Below are positions 17,649-25,892 of a DNA stretch of 40,240 nt, piece by piece; within the stretch, counting starts at the first letter, position 1, and each line of letters opens with the position of its first letter. The notes below the pieces were generated by a model. It did no database searches, was not told the DNA's origin, and saw only the letters and a list, made by a program, of their open reading frames with translations. The stretch is from Schizochytrium sp. CCTCC M209059 (taxonomy: Eukaryota > Sar > Bigyra > Thraustochytrida > Thraustochytriidae): NCBI GenBank assembly GCA_000818945.1, contig KN805387.1, positions 59,256-99,495 on the forward strand, read 5' to 3'. A program made the position numbers and the translations under genes.

Positions 17649-20618
17649 TTACAGCCGCAGGAGCGCGGGCGAGGGAGGAAGGTCAAGGTCGTTGGCATGG
17701 CCCAGCTGCTGATGCTGCTGCTGCTGAGGCGACAACGTGCCCTGATGCGCCACGAGGTTGGCCACGAGAATGTTGTGAATGGTCCAGGGCGACTCGTTGC
17801 TTGCACGGGTCTCGAGAATACCGCGGCCGTAAGCGGAGTCCTGGTTGTTGCGCCACCAGATGCGCGTGTAGCGCGAAGTCTCCGTGTAGCGGTGGCGAAT
17901 GACAATTGCATTGCCATAAACAAATGCCTGTTTGGTCAATGCCATGGGGGTGGAGACGCCCATAAGGGGATCCCTGAGGTCAAAGGGGTGTTCCTTGCCA
18001 TCAAAGACGTAGTCGATGAGACCGTCCGAGAGAAGCTTGCGCTGGAGACGGATACGAAGGGTAGTGGGCGTCTGTTCAAAGAAGCTTTCCTTTTCCATGG
18101 CGTCCAGCATCTTGGTGCGCATCCAGGGCATCTTGATGGTGCTCATGCGGAGATGGGTCAAACGCATTGCGCAAAAGGTTTCCGGGGACCAAGGTCCGTT
18201 GATATCCGGCTCGCCGTTGGGGTCGAGGCCGATCCACGGCTCGGAGGGGTCATATTGAGTATACCTTTCAATATCGGACTTGGGGAGGCGAACGGCGTGG
18301 TCAATGATGTTGTCGCGCGGGGATCCCATGACGGTGGCGGCATCGCTGGGCGAGTAGACCTCGATACGAAGGCGCTTGGAGAGGCCTTCGAGTCCCTCGA
18401 GCACGTGGGGCTCGACGCGACGAGGGCGCTTGAGACGGTTTGCGTCCGTGCTGCACGAGTCAACGAGATCGAGAAAGACCTGGCGCACCCTGCGCTCGGG
18501 GTTTTTAGAATCCTTGAGCGGGGCTGTGCCGTACTTGCGCTGGTCCATGGACTTGTCCTCGACCACAACGCCATTTTCCGAATGGATGGCGGCCTCGGCA
18601 TTGCTCTTGGCGATTTCGGCAGCTGTGGTTTGGAGCTCCTCGATTTCGGTGAGAGTCGACCCGTTTTCCTTGAAAAAGTTGTGCAGGTACTGGCGCACGG
18701 CATCGAGGAAGCGGCCGTAGCCCACGTCAATGCTCTCACCGCGGTCACGGCGGTAGGCAATATCTTCGCAGACGTTGGTAATGTGTTCGGTGAATGCGCT
18801 TTCACCGAGGACGTGGCGCGCGAGGCGGCGGAGGATGCGCTGGAGACGTCGCTGCTTTTCAGCAGCCTGGGCTCTTGCACCCTTGTTGTCGGCTGCGTCT
18901 TCTGCAGAGGCGGTGGCGTCTCCATTGGTTGCCGATCCGGGAAGGGAGTCAGTGACGCTGCCGGGAGAGGCGGGCGTATCGAGGTCGGAGTCCGCGAGCG
19001 CGCTGGGGTCCTGGGCCTTTTGGAGGAGCGTAGCAATGTGGTACAAGAGTGTGGCCGGAGAGGTATTGGGCGTTGAAGTTCCCATGCGGCGAAAGCGCTG
19101 GCGCCGGCGGCAGTAGAGCTGAAAAGCCGGGCTGGAGAACTTGCCGACGCAGCGGATGTTGTCGCCGCTTTCGACCACGAAAATGTAAACGTTAAAAACG
19201 TGCAGGGTGTCGCACGTGTACTTTGTGGCGACCCAGTCGTAGTGCCAGCCTTGGTGCTCCTTGCTGTTGAACTTGAAGTCGATGAGCATCGAGTCGTTCT
19301 CAGCCGAGGGCGCCGTCTCCTGGCAGCTTGGGTACCATGGCGCAAGAGGGCGGCCCCTCTTACGCTCCTTGGCCTGGATGGCCTCGAGCGAGACGAGGCT
19401 GCCGATCTCGACATCCTTGTAGAGACCCAAGGCGGTGTCGAAGCGGCCGAAGGCAACGAATTGTGGGGCACCAGTGCCGGCCTGGGGCTGAAGCTCGTAT
19501 GCGGATGGCTTGTACGATGCGTGAAAGGTGATTCCCTGACCGCAGAACTTGCGAGGCTGGTGCGTGAGTCCACAGTTGGGGAAGCAGCGAAGGTTCTTGA
19601 GACCGGAGCACTTGTTGTTGCGTTGGTATCGGTCGACAAAGAGGTGTTCGTCAAAGGAGCCGTAGAGAATTTCCTTTCCCAGCATCATTGTAGGGTCATT
19701 CACATTTTGATGCTCGGCGGCTGAGGACTCATCGAGCGAGAAGTCCTCGTTAAAAGTGTGCGCGTCCGCATCTGCGCCAAGGTGAACGGCGGCTGCAGGC
19801 GTTGCGGTGGCAGAGGGTCCGCCGTGGGCGCTGTCTGCGAAGAAGTCACCTCCGTCCTCAATGGGCAAATCATTCTGGTAGTTGGCGGAAGGCGTGTGCG
19901 GGTGATGGCCTTGACCGTGATGGTGCGACGGCTGGTGGTGTTGCTGCTGCTGCTGCTGCATGTGCCGGGTATTGTGAGGAAGCGGTCGGTTTGCCGATGC
20001 GTCCTCGACCTTGACGTATGGAGGAGCGTTCGAGGCTGCACCGCAGCAGCAGCGGCAGCACGAGGATACATTTGCCACGGGGGCCATGTGTTGCTGCTGG
20101 TGAGGGGGCAGACCTGGTGGAGGTGGGGGCGGCACAGCCGCTGATACCGATGGGGAGGGCGAGAAGGAGGAGTTGGGCGTTGCAAAGTCGCTGTCAAAAT
20201 CGTCCTCGCTTTCTTCGCTCAAATGGTGCGCGCTCGACTCATGGGAGGAGCCATTGCTGCTGCCCCTGCTGGAGTTGTTGTTGTTCCCACCATATGGCTC
20301 ATCAGGCCACATAATATCGAGGGGCTCGAGGCCATCAAAGTCAGGAAAGATTTCCTGCAGCGACGAGTTGGCTTCGTTTAGGCTGAGCAGGGAGAGCATG
20401 ACCTTGTCGAAGCCGGCGCTTCCAGGCGGCGGGTTAGCGTGCGTCGTTTCCGCCGCCGCTGCTGCTTCCGCCACGGTCTCAGGCGCTTCCGCTGCCTTCG
20501 TCCCACGGGCTGCCTCTTGTTGCGGCGCCCAGTTCTCCTCGCCGCCTACGTTCGCAGGTCCTTGCGGCGCGGGGGGGCTCCCCTCCATCTTGACCTTGGT
20601 GTCAGCGACCGTGTCCAT
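17649..20618 (-). CDS. Putative nuclear regulator with an unassigned CFPxC domain
   Basis: A 989-residue protein that I cannot assign to a named family. The start at 20618 has a good context (AAGATGG), and the frame upstream of it is leader sequence. Residues 1-310 are low complexity: acidic and aromatic patches (FPDFDGLEPLDIMWPDEPYG), Pro/Gln/His-rich stretches and poly-Gln, like many transcription activators. Residues about 318-515 form a domain starting KNLRCFPNCGL and ending SSPAFQLYCRRRQRFRR. Its conserved blocks recur in the TM2 protein at 36095-39406, so I see the two as paralogues. The hydrophobic-strand pattern followed by SPAF and basic residues recalls the end of immunoglobulin-fold DNA-binding domains (Rel or NDT80 type), but this is inference. 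The remaining C-terminal part (about 515-989) has a helical block, a bipartite-like basic patch (RLKRPRR) and an unrecognised conserved-looking block around residues 800-960. Its stop codon sits within a donor-like GTAAGTA. Confidence 0.75.
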   Translation of the reverse strand: MDTVADTKVKMEGSPPAPQGPANVGGEENWAPQQEAARGTKAAEAPETVAEAAAAAETTHANPPPGSAGFDKVMLSLLSLNEANSSLQEIFPDFDGLEPLDIMWPDEPYGGNNNNSSRGSSNGSSHESSAHHLSEESEDDFDSDFATPNSSFSPSPSVSAAVPPPPPPGLPPHQQQHMAPVANVSSCCRCCCGAASNAPPYVKVEDASANRPLPHNTRHMQQQQQQHHQPSHHHGQGHHPHTPSANYQNDLPIEDGGDFFADSAHGGPSATATPAAAVHLGADADAHTFNEDFSLDESSAAEHQNVNDPTMMLGKEILYGSFDEHLFVDRYQRNNKCSGLKNLRCFPNCGLTHQPRKFCGQGITFHASYKPSAYELQPQAGTGAPQFVAFGRFDTALGLYKDVEIGSLVSLEAIQAKERKRGRPLAPWYPSCQETAPSAENDSMLIDFKFNSKEHQGWHYDWVATKYTCDTLHVFNVYIFVVESGDNIRCVGKFSSPAFQLYCRRRQRFRRMGTSTPNTSPATLLYHIATLLQKAQDPSALADSDLDTPASPGSVTDSLPGSATNGDATASAEDAADNKGARAQAAEKQRRLQRILRRLARHVLGESAFTEHITNVCEDIAYRRDRGESIDVGYGRFLDAVRQYLHNFFKENGSTLTEIEELQTTAAEIAKSNAEAAIHSENGVVVEDKSMDQRKYGTAPLKDSKNPERRVRQVFLDLVDSCSTDANRLKRPRRVEPHVLEGLEGLSKRLRIEVYSPSDAATVMGSPRDNIIDHAVRLPKSDIERYTQYDPSEPWIGLDPNGEPDINGPWSPETFCAMRLTHLRMSTIKMPWMRTKMLDAMEKESFFEQTPTTLRIRLQRKLLSDGLIDYVFDGKEHPFDLRDPLMGVSTPMALTKQAFVYGNAIVIRHRYTETSRYTRIWWRNNQDSAYGRGILETRASNESPWTIHNILVANLVAHQGTLSPQQQQHQQLGHANDLDLPPSPALLRL

Positions 20619-20705
20619 CTTGCCGCTTCCTTTCTGCCTTTGCGCTCTGGCTTCCCGAGACGGGCTGAGGCTGCGACTGCGGCTGCGGCTGCGCTCGCTG
20701 CCCCT

Positions 20706-20746
20706 GCTTGCTCGCTCGCTCGCTCGCTCGCTTGCTCGCTCGCTCA
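20706..20746. repeat. GCTC tetranucleotide run
   Basis: About ten units of GCTC/GCTT, in the leader of the CFPxC gene, about 90 bases upstream of its start codon. Confidence 0.85.
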
Positions 20747-20935
20747 CTTGCCGTTTTGCTCGGCGTGTCGATCGCGCGAGCGCGTGCGCGGGCGCAAGTT
20801 CGGCCGGCGGGCCCAGGATACCGCTTCTTCCTTCGTGCTCGGCCCAACCGAGCGTGACGCAAAGGACGCGGAGGAAGAAAAAAGGAGGAAAGAATAAAGA
20901 AAAGAAAGAAGGCTTCCTTTCGTCCAAACGCACCC

Positions 20936-20992
20936 AATGAATGAATGAATGAATGAATGAATGAACGAATGAACGTACGATCGATCGATCGC
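20936..20992. repeat. TGAA then CGAT tetranucleotide repeats
   Basis: About nine units of AATG/TGAA, partly decayed to TGAACG, run directly into a short palindromic ATCG repeat. Composition alone, no function inferred. Confidence 0.85.
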
Positions 20993-21676
20993 TCCTCGAT
21001 TCTTTTCGCAGGAACCCGTCGCGGGCGCCGCTGGCTGCGGAGGGGATGAAGGATGGAAGGAGGCGGGGGAGGGAGGACCGACGGGTGCGTCCAGCAGCAG
21101 CTGCGGCAGGACGAGTCTCGGCCGCTTGCAAAGGACGGAGAGACGCCTGCTGGACCGCTCGCTGCCTCTGCTTGCTCGCCTCTGCTTGCTCGCCTTCCTT
21201 TCTTTTTCAAAACCAAGCTCGCGAGGGCCCTCGCGCGGCTCCTGCGCTGCGCGACGCTGCTCACGCTCCACGTGGCGCGGCCCGCCGCCGCGTCGAGCGA
21301 GAGGTCCGTGTTCGGGCTCGCGTGGTCTCGCTCGAGGCGCTTGAGTGCTCGAGCGGCCGAGCGATGCGCGATGCAGGAAAAAAAAAAGCAGGCCCACGCG
21401 TCTCCGTCCGTCCGTCGGTCCGTCCGTGCGTCCGTCGCAGGTCTCCCGTGCGCGCGCGGCGCTTGCGGCTGCTGCTGCGGCGGCGGCGGCGGCGGCGGCT
21501 CTCGCTCTCGCTCCCGCGCTGCGCTCGTTCAGGTTTTGCGGCGCCCGCGCGGCTGCGCCCGGCGCTTCTCTTGTTCGCTTACTCGCCAGTTTCTTGTTTG
21601 CGGCGGCTTGTGGCGCCAGGCGACCGCCGCCTGCGACTGCTTGCGTTTCCCGCTTCACACTGGCGCCGCCTTCGCT

Positions 21677-21719
21677 TCTTTCTTTTCTTTTCTTTTTCTT
21701 TTCTTTTCTTTTCTTTTGT
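21677..21719. repeat. TTTTC pentanucleotide tract
   Basis: A polypyrimidine tract of about eight TTTTC units with one insertion. It reads as poly-Lys/Glu on the - strand and as Phe/Leu/Ser on the + strand, creating spurious frames. Confidence 0.85.
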
Positions 21720-22463
21720 TCCACTTGCCGCGGCCAGCTGCCACTTGAACCCGAGCCGACTCCACTGTCGATGGCGCGCGTCGCAAAGTGAACCTATTCG
21801 AATCCAACTCCTGACTGGGACACACAAGCTGCTGCCTGGCTGGCTGCCGGGAGGAAGAAATAGACGGCCAGCCAGCCAGCTGGAGCCAAAAGAAAATATA
21901 GATTGAGAGGAATGGAAAGGTGAAGCAAAGAAAAGTAAAGTAAAGTAAAGCTAGCGTGAAGAAAAGAAAGCAAGAAACACCGGGCAGAGGAAGGAACAAA
22001 AAAATAAAAGATCGTAAGAATACTTGCTCGGGATCGATAGTTCGACACTTCCTCCCTCACCAGCCGAGGGCCGCTTCGCCCACTTTTGCCCAGCCCTCAC
22101 TCGCGTCGGCCATCATTGTACTACCCTCTCCCCGCGCGTCGGTAGAACCTTCTTCACATCGCGCGCCCGGCTGCGGCTGCTGGCCTTTTCCATTCCTCGC
22201 GCATTCTTTCTTGCTCCTGATCGCGCAGCAGCGGTATCTTTGACCTGCCTGCCTGCCCGCCCGCCCGCAAGCAACGGAGAATCCGATCGCCAGCCACTGC
22301 CTCTGCCTATCTCCCCTTGAGACCTCCTTTTTTCTTTTCGAATCCCCTCCTTCCCCCCGCAGTTGATTTCCGGACCAGTCTCCCCCTCCCAACCGAGTTC
22401 CCTCCCTTTTCCCCTTCCTCGCGCCCAGATCAGCCAGCTGCCGCGGCCGGCCTCCGTACCGCC

Positions 22464-22816
22464 NNNNNNNNNNNNNNNNNNNNNNNNNNNNNNNNNNNNN
22501 NNNNNNNNNNNNNNNNNNNNNNNNNNNNNNNNNNNNNNNNNNNNNNNNNNNNNNNNNNNNNNNNNNNNNNNNNNNNNNNNNNNNNNNNNNNNNNNNNNNN
22601 NNNNNNNNNNNNNNNNNNNNNNNNNNNNNNNNNNNNNNNNNNNNNNNNNNNNNNNNNNNNNNNNNNNNNNNNNNNNNNNNNNNNNNNNNNNNNNNNNNNN
22701 NNNNNNNNNNNNNNNNNNNNNNNNNNNNNNNNNNNNNNNNNNNNNNNNNNNNNNNNNNNNNNNNNNNNNNNNNNNNNNNNNNNNNNNNNNNNNNNNNNNN
22801 NNNNNNNNNNNNNNNN
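22464..22816. other. Assembly gap (353 Ns)
   Basis: A run of undetermined bases between GC-rich, repeat-rich flanks. All reading frames drawn across it are meaningless. Its true length may differ from the number of Ns. Confidence 1.
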
Positions 22817-23395
22817 CCTCCCAAGCGTATCCCGGAGAGCGAGCGAGCGAGCGAGCGAGCGGCCGGCCGGCCTGCCGAGCGACCTGCCTCCGAACAGAGC
22901 GATGACCGAACGGAGCAAAGCACGAGACAGTGAAAGAAAGAGCGCGCACGGCGTCGACGCCCCTGCGCGAGTCGCTTTCCGCACCGCGCTCCACACAGTC
23001 AGACAGCGCACGCTCCTCCCTCCTCCCTCCCTCCTCCCTCCCTCCCGAGCGCCTTGTTCGCGTCCGGGTGGCCCGGCCTGGCCCGGGCACACGCACGCGC
23101 GCACAGCGCAGAGGCAGAGGCAGAGGCAGAGAGAGACGTGCGGCGGAGAGAGGGCGCCCGCGGGAGTTGGCTCGGCGCAAGGAAGGCGGAGGGAGAGAGA
23201 GGTGCATGCGCGATCGCCGGCGGTCCGTGCGACCCTGCGCGGGAGGATGCGAGGCGCGGGACCTGGCGGCCAACTTCGAACTCGCTCCGGGCGTGCGTGC
23301 GAGCGTGCGTGCGGGCGGCGGCGGCTGCGGCGCTGCCTCCGTGTGCAGCGCGGATGCTTGGTTCCTGGGGAGGAACAAGAACGAGCGGTCGGTCC

Positions 23396-23425
23396 CGTGC
23401 CGTGCCGTGCCGTGCCGTGCCGTGC
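23396..23425. repeat. CGTGC pentanucleotide repeat, six copies
   Basis: Six perfect tandem copies of CGTGC next to CATGGCAC. A second pentamer array in the window besides the much longer one at 26841-27360. Confidence 0.9.
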
Positions 23426-24797
23426 CATGGCACTGCATTTCGTTCCCCCCGAGTGCTTTCGCACGTCCCGGCGGCCGCGGCGCTGCGCTGCGCCGCGCTC
23501 TCTGGGAAGAGCCCGGCCGAGCGGCAGCGCGAGGCGGCCAGCTACCATGGCCGTCGCGTCCGCGTCGTCGAGCAGAGCAGAGCAGATCCTCAGAGCAGAG
23601 CAGAGCAGAGCAGGCAGCTGCAGAAAATAAACAGTTCACAGGCACCACGAGCGAAACGCCCCACGCGGACCAACACAGGTCGAACTCATGGTAGCGCCGG
23701 CAGCACAGGCGAGCGGCAGAACGAACAGCAGAGCAGCTAGCTGGCTGGGGCTGCAGCCAGCGCTGCTGCAGCTCGCCGGAGCAGCTCGAACCGCAGAGAT
23801 GAGCTACCACCGGTGGCAGCGCAACCGAATCGGACCAATGGATCCCAGAAGAACGGACGATTCGATTCGATTCAATTCCAATGGTGCAGTCGATCCGCCG
23901 ATGGGATTGGCTTTACGGCGAAGCGGCCCTGGTGATAAGAATGTCGCTTCAATATTGCAGTGCTACGGTGGCCACGGCCAGTTTGATTTCCGCAGCCGAG
24001 TAGGACGTAGCTGCATGAAGCTGGAAGCCGCCGCCGCCCGCCTTGGAGCTGAGTGACCACCCCCCCCTCCTCCTCCTTCGCCTCCTCCTCCCTGCAAAGT
24101 CTCCTTTCGCCGCGCGGCAGCGTCCGCCTCCGCGCGAGCATGCACGCTCGCGATGCGATGCGCGGATGGATGGACGCAGCAAAACGGAGCTGAGCGGGGC
24201 GGAGCTACGGCAGCTGCGGCAGGCAGCCTCTGTCCGAACGTGGCCGCACGGTGCAAGATCCCCGGACCCCCCCCTCCTCCGCCCTTATCATCCCGTCGTG
24301 CGCAGCAGCAGCACGGAGCGCACACCTGCTTTACGCTCATTGCGCTCATCGCGCTGCACCGCACCGCACCGCACTGCGACGCGGCCCCAGCCCTCCTCCC
24401 GCGCGCCGTCATCGCGCCCGCCGAGTGTTGCAGCAGCTGCGCGGCGGCGGCGGCGCGGGTCTCGAGGCGAGCGCGGCGCCGCAGCGGGTCGGCGCGAGGA
24501 GGGGATCTTGAACCCGAGTGCGCCGCGCCGACAGGGAGAGAGGCAGGGAGGGACCGGCGCGGCGGGTCCCCTGGCGGGCGAAAGAACTTGAGAAGGCCGC
24601 GTGGCCACGCGCCGCGGGGCGGCCGAGGTCCCCGAGCTCGACCGCAGCAGGCGCCGGGGCCTGGCTGGCTACTTGGCGACCGGCGGGCGGGGGACGAGCG
24701 AAGGAGCGAGCAAAAGCAAGCAAGTCCAGACAAGCGAACGTGGCACGTACGTATACTATGAACCTGGATTAGAGCTTGGAATTCAAGATGAACTTGG

Positions 24798-24828
24798 AAT
24801 TTGAATTTGAATTTGAATTTGAATTTGA
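24798..24828. repeat. GAATTT hexanucleotide repeat
   Basis: Five tandem GAATTT units within an AT-richer island in otherwise GC-rich DNA. Related GAATTC and GAATTG words follow to about 24895, so the array may once have been longer. Confidence 0.85.
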
Positions 24829-25129
24829 GTGTGAGTGGCCATGGAAAGTGCTCCACAAGATTTTGAACTGGGGACTAAATTCGAATTCGAAGTTGAGGCT
24901 TTCCCCGGCGATCATGATGATGGCGAGGCCGCCGCCGGACCAGGCCCGAGCGCGCCTAGGACCAGCGGCGAGCGGGCGCGGAGACGCGCAACGCGGACCT
25001 GGCCTGCCACGCAATCCGATTCGCTCCAGCCCCCGAGATCCTTTTCAGCTCGGCCAGGGCGACGACCGATGCACCGCATTCTGTTCGGCGGCGAAGACCC
25101 GAAACCTGCTCGGCGCCAGTGCCCGCAGA

Positions 25130-25155
25130 CGTGCGTGCGTGCGTGCGTGCGTGCG
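25130..25155. repeat. GTGC tetranucleotide repeat
   Basis: About six tandem GTGC units in non-coding DNA. A similar GTGC/ATGC tract occurs at 29515-29570. Confidence 0.8.
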
Positions 25156-25731
25156 TGGATTCAGAACGCCCATGCTCCGGCGATCAGCGGCGGCTGCATG
25201 CGCCACCAGGCGACGTATGCCGACGCCATCAATGCCCACTTGAATCGCTCGCTACCGAGCTAAAAGTAGCTGGGGAGCTTTGACTTGCTCGGCAGTGCGG
25301 ATGTGAGACCCCCGAGCCTCGCGCGAAACGCACAGCGGTATGGCGTGTTGCGCCAAGAATATGCTCAATCTTTTGCAACCAATAGCAAATCGAGCTCGAT
25401 AAAAACTTGCACTTGATGAACTTCTGCAAAAGTATAGCAGCCGCCGCAGGCGCAGCAGCTGGCTGCCGCCGCCACCGCAGCCGATGCATACCCGGTCTTG
25501 CATGGTTGCTGGTCTGATCTAATGTGTGCCACGCAAGTCTACTCCTGCGGGGCGCTTGACTGCCAGTGTCCCTCCACCCATTTTGTGTTGATTGGTGCTA
25601 AGCACAGGCACTTGGGTGCTTGAAATGCATGCACGGTCGATCTCGTGATTTGATTGGCTCTCTTCGGCTGGATCCATTCTTTGAGTCCAACGCGGAGAAG
25701 TGCATTTTCCGCCGAGGTGCCTGTAGTAGCA

Positions 25732-25795
25732 CCAGCACTAGCAGCACTAGCAGCACCAGCACCAGTAGCACCACAACCAGCACCAGCCTGGCACG
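25732..25795. repeat. Degenerate AGCACY repeat
   Basis: About ten units of AGCACC, AGCACT or AGCAGT in the 3' flank of the methyltransferase gene. It reads as a Ser/Thr-rich peptide on the + strand, which I do not believe is translated. Confidence 0.8.
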
Positions 25796-25892
25796 GCGCA
25801 TCCACCAATTTATCTTGTGTTCACATCATACACTCATGCACGAACCTACGTACTACGGTGCGTTTTTTGGGGGGCGTTTTTTCGAAGCCTGG

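Larger units (their letters stand above)
20619..22463. other. Repeat-rich leader and upstream region, no gene supported
   Basis: About 1.8 kb upstream of the CFPxC gene. It is full of simple tracts: GCTC repeats, TGAA and CGAT repeats, a CGG run near 21477-21498 and a TTTTC tract. Frames on both strands are long but read as low-complexity Arg/Ala/Ser or Lys/Glu peptides. I read it as promoter or leader and non-coding DNA. Confidence 0.45.
22817..25892. other. Repeat-rich region without a supported gene
   Basis: About 3 kb of GC-rich DNA with many microsatellites: GAGC and GGCC runs at 22839-22873, CGTGC, AGAGC near 23572-23612, GAATTT and GTGC. No frame resembles a protein. A 140-codon + strand frame starting near 24841 (MESAPQDFELG) has a good start context and an acidic beginning, but its end is read through repeats, so I do not call it. 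The right end should hold the 3' UTR of the methyltransferase gene. Confidence 0.4.

Noticed and set aside
17697..19076. + strand frame of 459 codons
   Set aside because: Antisense shadow of the CFPxC-domain gene, whose protein shows conserved blocks shared with the gene at 36095; the shadow shows none.
22057..23810. Frames spanning the N gap on both strands
   Set aside because: They run through 353 undetermined bases and their flanks are low-complexity Arg/Ala/Ser sequence.
24841..25263. 140-codon + strand frame starting MESAPQDFELG
   Set aside because: Good start context, but no recognisable domain, and the second half is read through GTGC repeats. Not enough to call a gene.
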